This document shows positions 11,379-20,116 of a stretch of DNA of 64,000 nt, piece after piece (position 1 is the first letter of the stretch; each line of letters opens with the position of its first letter). The notes under the pieces were generated by a model. It was not told the origin of the DNA. It saw only the letters and a list, made by a program, of their open reading frames with translations, and did no database searches. Location: the NCBI RefSeq assembly GCF_025813715.1, contig NZ_CP107532.1, positions 930,001 to 994,000 of the forward strand. The letters run 5' to 3'. This DNA comes from Methylobacterium sp. FF17. GTDB taxonomy: Bacteria; Pseudomonadota; Alphaproteobacteria; Rhizobiales; Beijerinckiaceae. A program made the position numbers and the translations under genes.

Positions 11379-12614
11379 ATGCTCGAGGACCAGCAGGACG
11401 TGGATCGCCGGATCGAGGCCCGGCGGTCCGAACCCGGCGAGACCAGGACGATCCCCGAGGCACGCGAAGGGGACGATCGCAAAGGGGACGATCGCAAGGG
11501 GCACGACCGCGGGCCCGATAACGGCGACGATGCGGGCGAGGGAGCGAACGGAGAGCCGGACCCGGATGCCGAGGGGCGCTCCAAGCCCAACATCCTGCGC
11601 CGGCATCCGTTCTGGGCCCTGGGAATCGCGGTCGCGGTCCTCGCCCTGGTGGCGGGGGCCTATGTCTACTGGCTGACCTGGCTGCACCCGTTCGAATCCA
11701 CCGACGACGCCTTCGTGGACGCCCGGCAATTCTCCATCGCCCCGAAGGTCGCCGGCTACATCGTAGACGCGCCGGTGACCGACAACCAGCACGTGGAGGC
11801 CGGCACGATCCTCTTCCGGATCGACCCGCGCGACTACGAGGTGGCGCTCGCGCAGGCGCGCGCCCAGGTCGCCTCGGCCGAGGCCGCGATCGCCAATTAC
11901 GACGCGCAGATCGAGGGCCAGAAGGCGCAGATCGAGGCGTCGCAGGCGGAGGTCACCCAGGCGGAGGCTTCCCTGACCTTCGCCCGCGAGGACGCGGCGC
12001 GCTACCGGGATCTCGCCGAGAAGGGCGCCGGCACCATCCAGCGCTCGCAATCCTCCCGCTCGACCCTCGACCAGCAGCAGGCGGCGCTCGCCCGCGCGCA
12101 GGCGGCTCTGGCCGGCGCACGCACGCTGGTCGGCGCGCTGGCCGCCCAGAAGGCGGGGGCTGAGGCGAACCGCGCGCAGGGCCAGGCCCAGGTGGCACAG
12201 GCCGAACTCAACCTGGGCTACACCACCGTCACGGCGGCGCAGGCGGGGCGCCTCGTCCAGCTTTCCGGCGCCAAGGGACAGTTCGCCCAGGCCGGGCAGA
12301 CGCTCTCCACCTTCGTGCCCGACGACATCTGGGTGGTGGCGAACTACAAGGAGACGCAGATCACCGACATGCGGCCCGGCCAGCACGCCGACATCACCAT
12401 CGATGCCTACCCGGATCGCCGGATCACCGGGCACGTGGATTCGGTGCAGCCCGGCTCCGGAACCGCCTTCAGCCTGCTGCCGGCCCAGAACGCCACCGGC
12501 AACTACGTGAAGGTGGTCCAGCGCATCCCCGTCAAGATCGTCGTCGATGCGTGGCCCACCGACGTCGCCATCGGCCCCGGCATGTCCATCGTGCCGAAGG
12601 TGCATGTGCGATGA
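11379..12614 (+). CDS. EmrA/HlyD family efflux membrane fusion protein
   Basis: Periplasmic adaptor of a drug efflux pump, 411 residues. It has an unusually long acidic, charged cytoplasmic N-terminus (about 1-75) containing a duplicated GDDRK unit, then one transmembrane helix (ALGIAVAVLALVAGAYVYWL). The HlyD core begins ESTDDAFVDARQFSIAPKVA, continues with a long coiled-coil hairpin (QARAQVASAEAAIANYDAQI onward), and ends with YTTVTAAQAGRLVQLSGAKG. This is the EmrA type. It overlaps the transporter gene by 4 bp (ATGA), indicating translational coupling. The substrate is not predictable. Confidence 0.9.
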   Translation: MLEDQQDVDRRIEARRSEPGETRTIPEAREGDDRKGDDRKGHDRGPDNGDDAGEGANGEPDPDAEGRSKPNILRRHPFWALGIAVAVLALVAGAYVYWLTWLHPFESTDDAFVDARQFSIAPKVAGYIVDAPVTDNQHVEAGTILFRIDPRDYEVALAQARAQVASAEAAIANYDAQIEGQKAQIEASQAEVTQAEASLTFAREDAARYRDLAEKGAGTIQRSQSSRSTLDQQQAALARAQAALAGARTLVGALAAQKAGAEANRAQGQAQVAQAELNLGYTTVTAAQAGRLVQLSGAKGQFAQAGQTLSTFVPDDIWVVANYKETQITDMRPGQHADITIDAYPDRRITGHVDSVQPGSGTAFSLLPAQNATGNYVKVVQRIPVKIVVDAWPTDVAIGPGMSIVPKVHVR

Positions 12615-14200
12615 GCGCGGCGGCGCTGCCGAAGGCGCCCGGCGGCCACAATCCCTGGGCCATCGCGCTCGTGGTCTCGCTGGCGACCTTCATGGAGGTG
12701 CTCGACACCACCATCGCGAACGTGGCGCTGCGCTACATCTCGGGCGGCCTCGCGGTCGGGCCGGACGAGGCGGCCTGGGTGGTGACGAGCTACCTCGTCG
12801 CCAACGCCATCGTGCTCACCGCATCGAGCTTCCTCGCCAAGCGCTTCGGCCGCAAGGCGTTCTTCATGTGGAGCATCGCGCTCTTCACGGTGGCGTCGAT
12901 CCTGTGCGGCTTCGCCTGGAATCTCGAATCGCTCCTGGTCTTCCGGGTGCTGCAGGGCCTCGGCGGCGGCGGCATGGCCCCGCTCGCCCAGTCGATCCTG
13001 GCCGACTCGTTCCCGCCGGCCAAGCGCGGTCAGGCCTTCGCCCTCTACGGCCTCGCCGTGGTGGTGGCCCCCGTGGTCGGGCCGACGCTCGGCGGCTGGC
13101 TCTCCGACAACGTCTCCTGGCACTGGTGCTTCCTCATCAACGGCCCCATCGGCGTGATCGCGCTGGGGCTGATGCACGTGCTGCTGCAGGATCCGCCGGG
13201 GGCGGTGGAGGAGCGAAAGCGCCTGCGCCGCGCGGGCGTGCGCTTCGACCTCGTCGGCTTCCTCCTGGTCGCCACCTTCCTCGGGGCGCTCGAGGTCGTC
13301 CTCGACGAGGGCCAGCGCAAGGACTGGTTCGGCTCCACCTTCATCGTGGTGTTCGCGGTGATCTGCGTCGTCGCCTTCGTGGCGATGATCCCCTGGGAAC
13401 TGACGCGCAAGAACCCGGTCGTCGACCTGCGCCTGCTCGGCACCCGGCAGTTCGGCGCCTGCTTCCTGGTGATGATGGCCACCGGCGCCATCCTCATCGC
13501 CACGACGCAGTTCGTGCCGCAACTGGTGCAGGAGTATTTCGGCTACACCGCCACACTGGCCGGCCTCGTGCTGGCGCCGGGCGGCCTCGTCACGGTCTTC
13601 ATGATGCTGGTGATCGGCCGCATCTCGGGCCGCGTGCAGCCGAAATACCTCATCGCGCTGGGGGCCGCGATCGTCTCGGCGGCGATGTACGACCTCACTC
13701 GGCTCTACGGCGACACCAGCTTCTGGTTCTTCGCCTGGTCGCGCATCTATATCGGCATCGGCCTGCCGATGATCTTCATCTCGATCACCGCCGCCTCGTA
13801 CGAGGGCATCGACAAGTCGCAGACCGACCAGGCCTCGGCACTGATCAACGTCGCCCGCAACGTCGGCGGCTCGATGGGCGTCAGCCTCGCCCAGAACGTG
13901 CTCGCCTACCGGCAGCAGTTCCACCAGAGCCGGCTCGGCGAGAGCATCACCAGCGCGAACCCGAACTACCAGGAGACGCTGCGGAGCGCGACGCAGTACT
14001 TCCAGGCCCACGGCGCCACGGGCGTGGAGGCGCAGAACCAGGCCATCGCCTGGATCGGCCAGCAACTCCAGACGCAGGTGGCGTACTGGGGCTATATCGA
14101 CGTGTTCTGGTCCCTCTGCCTCGTCTCCGGGGCGGCGGTGCCGCTCGCGATGATCCTCAGCAAGGTCAAGCTCGGCGGCGGGGCTCCGGCCGGTCATTGA
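12611..14200 (+). CDS. DHA2 family MFS drug efflux transporter (EmrB type)
   Basis: Inner-membrane drug:proton antiporter of 529 residues with about 14 transmembrane segments, the partner of the preceding EmrA-like adaptor. Motifs: ATFMEVLDTTIANVALRYI in TM1 (the DHA2 D1 motif), KRFGRKAFFMWS as motif A, and VVAPVVGPTLGGWLSD as motif C in TM5. It starts at ATG 12611, overlapping the emrA-like stop codon. Together they would span both membranes with a TolC-like channel encoded elsewhere. No adjacent MarR or TetR regulator is seen. Confidence 0.92.
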   Translation: MSAAALPKAPGGHNPWAIALVVSLATFMEVLDTTIANVALRYISGGLAVGPDEAAWVVTSYLVANAIVLTASSFLAKRFGRKAFFMWSIALFTVASILCGFAWNLESLLVFRVLQGLGGGGMAPLAQSILADSFPPAKRGQAFALYGLAVVVAPVVGPTLGGWLSDNVSWHWCFLINGPIGVIALGLMHVLLQDPPGAVEERKRLRRAGVRFDLVGFLLVATFLGALEVVLDEGQRKDWFGSTFIVVFAVICVVAFVAMIPWELTRKNPVVDLRLLGTRQFGACFLVMMATGAILIATTQFVPQLVQEYFGYTATLAGLVLAPGGLVTVFMMLVIGRISGRVQPKYLIALGAAIVSAAMYDLTRLYGDTSFWFFAWSRIYIGIGLPMIFISITAASYEGIDKSQTDQASALINVARNVGGSMGVSLAQNVLAYRQQFHQSRLGESITSANPNYQETLRSATQYFQAHGATGVEAQNQAIAWIGQQLQTQVAYWGYIDVFWSLCLVSGAAVPLAMILSKVKLGGGAPAGH

Positions 14201-14257
14201 GGGGACGTCGGGTCCGCATGACCGGTTCCGGGCGCCTGGCGCGGCAGGCCAAGGCCC

Positions 14258-15499
14258 CTACTCCACCGGGTCGAGCGCCTCGGTCACGTGGACGCGCTTG
14301 GGCGCGACCTCCACCGGAGCCGGCTCGGACGCGGTCTCGATCTCCGAGAGCATGACCTCGGACTTCAGGTCCGGCGGCGCCAGGGCGACCACGCCCTCGT
14401 AACGGTCGAGGCGACGGTCGATCATGCCGCCGATCTTCTCGCGCACCTCGGCGACCGTGAGGCTGCGCCGGCCCTTGCCGGCCTTCTCGGTGAACAGGCT
14501 GCGATTGGCCCGCGCCGCCGCCTTGAAGACCTGCCGGGCGGGCTGGTCCGGCTTCTCGGCGGTCAGGGTCAGGAAGCGCCCGGCGCTGGCCGTGCCGAGG
14601 AAATGCGCGAAGTAGAGTTCCGCCGTGGAGAGGTCGCGCCCGATGCGCTGCTCGATCCGGCCCTTGTCGCGGTTGATGAGTTCCCCCGCCATGAGGGCGG
14701 CGACGTAGGGGTCCTGGCGCAGGCGCAGCACGCGGGTGCGCGTCGCCTCGTCGGGGATCGTGATGGCGCCGCCGCGCCCCTTCACCGCCGCCGCCTCGTC
14801 GGCCAGCCCGTGCCTGGCGCCGTAGGTGCGGATGAGTTCGAGCCAGGTGCCGGACAGGAACTGGAACAGCCCCTCGGCGGAGGAGGTCGCGGCCTTCACC
14901 GTCGTGGAGAAGCTCGATTCCTTGTCGGCCAGCGCCATCATGTAGACCGGATCGACGCCGGTCTCGGCGGCGGCCCGCAGGATGGTGTCCACGATGTCCC
15001 GGGGCACCGCCATGTCGCCGAAGCGCAGGCGCTCGGCACCGGAGGCGTCGCGACTCGGGGCGAGGTTCGCCAGGTTCGCCTCGATCAGCGCCAGGGTGGC
15101 GGGTTGTTGATCGACCACGGGAACCCCGGCCCAATCGGACGCGTTAGGCGTCTCAGTGAGGGCGGAGCCCTGAGCACGCGCGAGGCTCTGGGCCGTACCG
15201 GCGCGCTCGTCGATCCGGTCATGCGCGGCGGCCGCGGGTGCCAGGGCGTTCTGTGGCAGGGCGGCTCCCAGGATGGATCCCGCGAGCAGGGTCGCCAAGC
15301 TGCGGCGACGGAAGGCGGCGAAGTTCCGGCGCGTCCTGCGTCCGGTCCGGGGCAGCCACGCCACGGTCTCGACTGTGTTGAAGGTCCCGTTGGGCACGAG
15401 ACGGCTCACGTCGTCGGCGCAGGGCGCCGGCTCCGGGAAAACCCCCATCATTGGTCCTTGTTCGTACCGCTGCCTTCGTGGGCGCGGCTTCGTTTTCAT
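14258..15499 (-). CDS. Lytic-transglycosylase-like (SLT) secreted protein
   Basis: A 413-residue protein with an SLT/lysozyme-like domain. The catalytic region MMALADKESSFSTTVKAATS carries the expected Glu, followed by SAEGLFQFLSGTWLEL, the GLFQ motif of transglycosylases. Downstream are YVAALMAGELINRDKG and FAHFLGTASAGRFL, also seen in SLT proteins. The N-terminal ~90 residues are basic and contain a signal-like stretch (SLATLLAGSILGAALP), so export is likely. The start is uncertain: ATG 15499 is used, while ATG 15559 (longer) and the Met pair near 15451 are alternatives. It is divergent from the ino1 operon. Confidence 0.8.
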   Translation of the reverse strand: MKTKPRPRRQRYEQGPMMGVFPEPAPCADDVSRLVPNGTFNTVETVAWLPRTGRRTRRNFAAFRRRSLATLLAGSILGAALPQNALAPAAAAHDRIDERAGTAQSLARAQGSALTETPNASDWAGVPVVDQQPATLALIEANLANLAPSRDASGAERLRFGDMAVPRDIVDTILRAAAETGVDPVYMMALADKESSFSTTVKAATSSAEGLFQFLSGTWLELIRTYGARHGLADEAAAVKGRGGAITIPDEATRTRVLRLRQDPYVAALMAGELINRDKGRIEQRIGRDLSTAELYFAHFLGTASAGRFLTLTAEKPDQPARQVFKAAARANRSLFTEKAGKGRRSLTVAEVREKIGGMIDRRLDRYEGVVALAPPDLKSEVMLSEIETASEPAPVEVAPKRVHVTEALDPVE

Positions 15500-15566
15500 T
15501 TCTGTCCGGCGGTGTCTCGCCGCTCGCTGTGACCAGAATGGGACAGCGGCGTGATTCAACGATGGC

Positions 15567-15589
15567 AGCCTTAACGATGGGTTAAGGCT
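15567..15589. promoter_or_regulatory. 9-bp inverted repeat upstream of the inositol operon
   Basis: AGCCTTAAC-GATGG-GTTAAGGCT is a perfect 9-bp inverted repeat with a 5-bp centre, in the divergent region between the SLT-like gene and ino1, 178 bp before the ino1 start. It could be an operator or an RNA hairpin. No regulator gene is adjacent. The rest of 15500-15766 shows no gene; an AGAAGGAAG ribosome-binding site precedes the ino1 ATG. Confidence 0.55.
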
Positions 15590-15766
15590 CTGGATTCACG
15601 CATTTTTAACGGTCCGTTCGGGCAGCGTTCAGTCGCACCGCGTCAAAAAGGCCGTCCGGCCAGGGTTGGAACGCAGCCCCGGCGGACCAGTTATTGGGAC
15701 CTGAGCAAGACGGCCTCCGCGTTGGTTAGGGGTCGCGTTCGGCCCAAAGAAGGAAGTCGTTTTCCA

Positions 15767-16960
15767 ATGAGCATGCAGACCGGTCGCCGAGTCGGCGTTG
15801 CCTTCGTTGGCATGGGTGGCGCCGTCGCCACCACCGCCATCGCAGGCATCGAGATGATCAAATCCGGATCGAACCGCCTCGACGGCTTGCCCCTGGCGGG
15901 CGTGTCCGTAGCCGGCATGGCCGACTACAAGGACCTCGTCTTCGGCGGTTGGGACCTCAACGACGACGACCTCGCCTCGGCCGCCACCGGCCACGGCGTC
16001 CTCACCGCCCAGGACATCGAGAACGGCGCCCAGGTCCTGAAGGGCATCAAGCCCTGGCCGGCCGTCGGCAGCGCCAAGTTCTGCAAGAACATCGAGGGCG
16101 CCAACCGCATCGTCGCGAAGGATCACCGCGAGGCGGTCTCGGTCATCGCCAACGACCTCCGGCGCTTCAAGGCCGAGAGCAACCTCGACGAAGTCGTGGT
16201 CATCAACCTCGCCTCCACCGAGCGCTGGCCCGACCTTTCGGCCGCCGTGCTGAACTCCTCGGCCGCTTTCGAGAAGGGTCTCGACAGCAGCGACGAGTCG
16301 ATCAGCCCGGCGATGCTCTACGCCTATGCGGCGATCAAGAGCGGCGTGCCCTACGCCAACTTCACGCCCAGCGTCGCGGCGGACGTGCCGGCGCTCCTCG
16401 AACTCGCCAAGGACCTCAACGTCCCGGTGGCGGGCAAGGACGGCAAGACCGGCCAGACCATGATGAAGACGGTGCTGGCCCCGGCCCTCAAGGCCCGCGC
16501 CCTGCACGTGGACGGCTGGTTCTCCACCAACATCCTCGGCAACCGTGACGGCCTCGCGCTCAACGACAAGGACTCGCTCCAGTCGAAGCTCAACACCAAG
16601 GGCACGGTGCTCGACTCGATCCTCGGCTACCCGGTCGAGGACCACCTCGTGCACATCCACTATTACCGCCCGCGCGGCGACGACAAGGAAGCCTGGGACA
16701 ACATCGACGTCACCGGGTTCCTGGGTCAGCGCATGCAGATCAAGGTCAACTTCCTCTGCAAGGACTCGATCCTGGCCGCCCCCCTCGTGATTGAGATCGC
16801 CCGTGTGCTCGACCTCGCCAAGAAGCGTGGCGACGGCGGCCCCCAGGAGCAGCTCTCGAGCTTCTTCAAGGCCCCGATGGTGAAGAACGGCCACGGCCCC
16901 GAGCATGATTTCGGCAAGCAGCAGACGATGCTGCTCGATTGGCTCGGCGGCACGCACTGA
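15767..16960 (+). CDS. ino1: Inositol-3-phosphate synthase
   Basis: Converts glucose 6-phosphate to 1D-myo-inositol 3-phosphate with NAD as internal redox cofactor; 397 residues, cytoplasmic. The NAD-binding start is VGVAFVGMGGAVATTAIAG. Conserved blocks are VVINLASTERWPDLS, GKDGKTGQTMMKTVLAPAL (active-site Lys region), NILGNRDGLALNDKDSLQSK and CKDSILAAPLVIEIARVLDL. These resemble the eukaryotic-type enzyme (compare GQTKxKSVL and LGNNDG) as much as the short actinobacterial form. The start at ATG 15767 is set by a strong AGAAGGAAG site 8 bp upstream. It is the first gene of a ten-gene operon and overlaps the next gene by one base (TGATG). Confidence 0.93.
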   Translation: MSMQTGRRVGVAFVGMGGAVATTAIAGIEMIKSGSNRLDGLPLAGVSVAGMADYKDLVFGGWDLNDDDLASAATGHGVLTAQDIENGAQVLKGIKPWPAVGSAKFCKNIEGANRIVAKDHREAVSVIANDLRRFKAESNLDEVVVINLASTERWPDLSAAVLNSSAAFEKGLDSSDESISPAMLYAYAAIKSGVPYANFTPSVAADVPALLELAKDLNVPVAGKDGKTGQTMMKTVLAPALKARALHVDGWFSTNILGNRDGLALNDKDSLQSKLNTKGTVLDSILGYPVEDHLVHIHYYRPRGDDKEAWDNIDVTGFLGQRMQIKVNFLCKDSILAAPLVIEIARVLDLAKKRGDGGPQEQLSSFFKAPMVKNGHGPEHDFGKQQTMLLDWLGGTH

Positions 16961-17883
16961 TGTCGTCGCAGACGGAGGGCGCCGGTCCCGCGGCCCCGCT
17001 GGCGCTTCGCGCCCTCCTCGTCGAGGTCAACGACCTCAAGCGCGTGCATGCGGCCGGGCGCATCGGCTCGATCGCCGAGCGCCTGTTCGCGCAAGGCTGG
17101 GGCGCCCTCACGGGGGGCGCCGCGCCGGAGGCGGTGGCCCTCGACATCACCGCCAAGGCGCTCGCCGCCGCCCGCCTCTGCGACCTCGACGCGGCCTTCC
17201 TGGCCGCCGCCGGGCTCGATGAGCGGGCCGCGGCCGACGTGCTCGTCTCGGGGCTCGATGCCGTCGCCGACAGCGTCGACCCCGCCCTTCGGGACCGCCT
17301 GCGGGCGGCCCTGCGCCAGCCGGCGTCGTTCGTGCCGGGCCCCTTGCCCGGCTTCGTCGCCGCCCTGGCGCATCAGCCCCGCGCCGGCGTCACCTGCCCG
17401 GGCAAGCCCCGCATCCTGCTGGAGCCGCCTGAGAACCACGCCGAGCACTGCCTCATGGTGGCGGTGTATGGTGTCGTGCTGAGCCCGTTCTACCGGGCCG
17501 ACCCCACGCAGGTCTTCCTCGCCGCCATGGCGCACCACTTCCACAACGCCGCGATGCCGGATGCCGGCTTCACCGGCGAGATGCTGCTCGGCGACCACCT
17601 CCTGCCGATCATGGCGCGCACCACGCAATGGGCGCTCGACGAACTCGACCCCGCCCTGCGGGAGACGGTCGAACGGGCGCGGGCCGTGCTGCCGGACGAC
17701 GCCACGGCGGAGGGCCGCGCCTTCCACGCCGCCGACTGCATCGACCGCGTGCTCCAGATCGCCCAGCACCTGCGCGCTGCGAGCCTGACCATGGACACGG
17801 TGCTCCACGAGATGGAACTCGTGCATGCCGGTCCGGTGAAGGGGTTTCACGACCGGGTGCTCAACGACATGCAGATCCCGTGA
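16960..17883 (+). CDS. HD-domain-like protein of unknown function
   Basis: A 307-residue protein I do not recognise by name. The middle resembles an HD phosphohydrolase: PPENHAEHCLMVAVYGVVLS (about 156-175) supplies a first His; FLAAMAHHFHNAAMPDAGF (about 185-203) sits where LLAALLHDIGK normally occurs, with His-His instead of His-Asp; and HAADCIDRVLQIAQH (about 255) supplies a late Asp. The N-terminal 120 residues are helical and alanine-rich. It could be a phosphatase acting on inositol phosphate intermediates, or an oxygenase of the HD fold like myo-inositol oxygenase; both are inference. The start overlaps the ino1 stop. Confidence 0.72.
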   Translation: MSSQTEGAGPAAPLALRALLVEVNDLKRVHAAGRIGSIAERLFAQGWGALTGGAAPEAVALDITAKALAAARLCDLDAAFLAAAGLDERAAADVLVSGLDAVADSVDPALRDRLRAALRQPASFVPGPLPGFVAALAHQPRAGVTCPGKPRILLEPPENHAEHCLMVAVYGVVLSPFYRADPTQVFLAAMAHHFHNAAMPDAGFTGEMLLGDHLLPIMARTTQWALDELDPALRETVERARAVLPDDATAEGRAFHAADCIDRVLQIAQHLRAASLTMDTVLHEMELVHAGPVKGFHDRVLNDMQIP

Positions 17884-17914
17884 TCCCCCCTCGCACGCGC
17901 GGGGCCGACGCGTC

Positions 17915-19096
17915 ATGATCCCCTTCGACCTGCGCTCGCCGGAGACCGGCGAGCCCCTCAAAGCCGACACCCCGCACTCGCTGCGCGAGGCGAGGAGCGG
18001 CGCGCGCTGGCCGGTGATCGACGGCATTCCCTACCTGCGCATCAACCGCGCCGATCTGGTCACGCGGACCCTCCGCCTGCTCGATACGGGTCAGGCGGGT
18101 CTGGCCCTCGAAGGCCTGCTCGCCGACCAGGACGATTGGTGGACCGGTCCGCCAGCCGACCCCCTCGACCTGCACGAACTCGTGCGCGAGCGCGACACGC
18201 GCTCCCTGCGCGACGCCGTGCGTCTCCTCGGCTGGGGCCGGGTCGGCGACTATTTCCTGCACCGCTGGAGCGACCCGACCTTCCTCGCCGGCCTGACGCT
18301 GCTCGAGGCGCATTGGAACGATCCCGTCTGCGTCTTCGAGTTCGCCTGCGGCATCGGTCAGTACCTGCGCGAATTCCAGATGCGGGGCATCAAGGTCTCG
18401 GGCGCCGACGTGGTCTTCGCCAAGCTCTGGGTGGCCCGGCACTGGGTGGTGGGCAAGTCGGCGCAGCTCGTCTGCTTCGACGCCGGCTCGGCCCATTGGC
18501 CGATCCCCGGCGCGCCGGTGGACCTCGTGGTCTGCAACGATGCCTTCTACTTCCTCGACCGGAAGGCCGAGGTGCTGGATTGCCTGCGCCAGAATGCCGG
18601 CGACGACGGCTGGCTCGCGGTGAGCCACATCCACAACAGCGACCGCCCCGGCTTCTCCGCCGGCCGCGCCGTCTCCGCCGCCGAGATCGAGGAGCTGTTT
18701 CCCGACGGCCTCGTCTACGACGACGACGACCTCACCGGTGCCCTGGTGGAGCGCCGCGCGCCCCATCCGCGCAGCCCGCACGATCTCAAGGGCGTCGAGG
18801 CCTTCTCGGTGGTGGCCGGCCCCGGCATGCGCCCGGCGCCCCGCGCCGTGATCGACGGCATCACCGTGCCGCGCCCGAAGCGGCTGCGCCTCAATCCCCT
18901 GTACGCTACCGAGGCGGGCGGCCGCCACGCCGTCAACTGGCCCTCCGAGCGCTACGAGGCCGAATACGCCGCCCGCGCCACCTACCCGCTGGCCTTCGTC
19001 GGGCCTGAGACCCTCGACTGGCAGGGCGCCCTCGACGCGCCGGAGGCCGCCCGGGTGCGCGACCGGACCTATCTCGACCTGCCGGAGCGCTGGTGA
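17915..19096 (+). CDS. Class I SAM-dependent methyltransferase with Trm112-like N-terminus
   Basis: A 393-residue protein. Residues 1-45 (FDLRSPETGEPLKADTPHSL, then ARWPVIDGIPYLR) resemble a Trm112/YcaR-type small domain without its zinc cysteines, as often seen fused to small-molecule methyltransferases. The SAM-binding motif I is VFEFACGIGQYLREFQ near residue 140, followed by KVSGADVVFAKLWVA, and the motif IV-like segment VDLVVCNDAFYFLDRK with the shape of a methyltransferase active site. The target is unknown; in context it may methylate an inositol-derived intermediate. It begins 31 bp after the HD-like gene and overlaps the next gene by one base (TGATG). Confidence 0.82.
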   Translation: MIPFDLRSPETGEPLKADTPHSLREARSGARWPVIDGIPYLRINRADLVTRTLRLLDTGQAGLALEGLLADQDDWWTGPPADPLDLHELVRERDTRSLRDAVRLLGWGRVGDYFLHRWSDPTFLAGLTLLEAHWNDPVCVFEFACGIGQYLREFQMRGIKVSGADVVFAKLWVARHWVVGKSAQLVCFDAGSAHWPIPGAPVDLVVCNDAFYFLDRKAEVLDCLRQNAGDDGWLAVSHIHNSDRPGFSAGRAVSAAEIEELFPDGLVYDDDDLTGALVERRAPHPRSPHDLKGVEAFSVVAGPGMRPAPRAVIDGITVPRPKRLRLNPLYATEAGGRHAVNWPSERYEAEYAARATYPLAFVGPETLDWQGALDAPEAARVRDRTYLDLPERW

Positions 19097-20097
19097 TGGA
19101 GCCGGTGCGCTGGGGCATCGTCGGCTACGGCTGGGTCGCGCGCGACTACATGGCGCCGGGCATTCGTGACGCCGGCCACCGCCTCGTCGCGGTCGCCGAT
19201 CCGGGCGAGGCCTCCCGCGCGGCGGCCGAGGCCGAGGGCGCCCGGGCCTACGCGCATCTCGCCGATCTCGTGAACGACCGAGAGGTGGAGGCGGTCTACG
19301 TCGCGACCCCGAACCACCTCCACCGCGAGGCGATCGAGGCGCTCGCCGGCTCCGGCAAGGCGATCCTGTGCGAGAAGCCCATGGCGGCCTCGCTCTCCGA
19401 CGCCGAGGCCATGGTGGCGGCGCTGTCCGGGGGCGAGACCTTCTACGGCACCGCCTTCGACCAGCGCCATCATCCCGCGCACCGGGCCATGCGCGCCGCC
19501 ATCCGCGACGGCCGCCTCGGCACCGTGACGGCGATCCGCATCGTCTATGCCTGCTGGCTGCCGCGCGCCTGGACCTCCTTCGCGGGCCAGGACAACTGGC
19601 GCATCGACCCGGCCAAGGCCGGCGGCGGCGCCCTGATGGACCTCGCCCCGCACGGCCTCGACCTCGTCGACTTCCTCCTCGACGAATCGATCCACGATCT
19701 CGCGGCGCTGACCCAGGCGCGGGCGCAGGACTACGCCGTCGACGACGGCGCGCTCCTCATCGGGCGCACCCCGTCCGGCGTGCTCGCCAACCTGCACGTC
19801 GCCTACAATTGCCCGGACGCCCTGCCCCGCCGCCGCCTCGAAGTGACCGGCACGAAAGGCCTGCTCACCGCCATCGACACGATGGGCCAGGTGGCGGGCG
19901 GCACGCTGTCGTTCACCGACGGGTCAACCGGCGCGTCGGACACTCTGCCCTTCGACGGGGAGGCCTCGCCCTTCCTCGAACAGGTGAAGGCCTTCGGCTC
20001 GGCGCTGCGCCGGCCGGAGGAGCGCGAGGCCTACAGTGCGGCCCGCGACCTTCACACCATGCGCTTGCTGGCCCGCGCCTACGCCGCGTTGCCCTGA
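19096..20097 (+). CDS. Gfo/Idh/MocA family oxidoreductase
   Basis: NAD(P)-dependent sugar or cyclitol dehydrogenase, 333 residues. The N-terminal Rossmann motif is WGIVGYGWVARDYMAPGI; EAVYVATPNHLHREAIEA and ILCEKPMAASL give the characteristic EKP motif; GGGALMDLAPHGLDLVDF contains the catalytic Asp/His pair of the family. Inositol dehydrogenases (IolG) belong here, so oxidation of an inositol carbon to a ketone is a reasonable guess in this operon. The start is ATG 19096 overlapping the methyltransferase stop; an in-frame GTG lies one codon earlier. Confidence 0.88.
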   Translation: MEPVRWGIVGYGWVARDYMAPGIRDAGHRLVAVADPGEASRAAAEAEGARAYAHLADLVNDREVEAVYVATPNHLHREAIEALAGSGKAILCEKPMAASLSDAEAMVAALSGGETFYGTAFDQRHHPAHRAMRAAIRDGRLGTVTAIRIVYACWLPRAWTSFAGQDNWRIDPAKAGGGALMDLAPHGLDLVDFLLDESIHDLAALTQARAQDYAVDDGALLIGRTPSGVLANLHVAYNCPDALPRRRLEVTGTKGLLTAIDTMGQVAGGTLSFTDGSTGASDTLPFDGEASPFLEQVKAFGSALRRPEEREAYSAARDLHTMRLLARAYAALP

Positions 20098-20116
20098 GGA
20101 ACGGAACACCACGACC

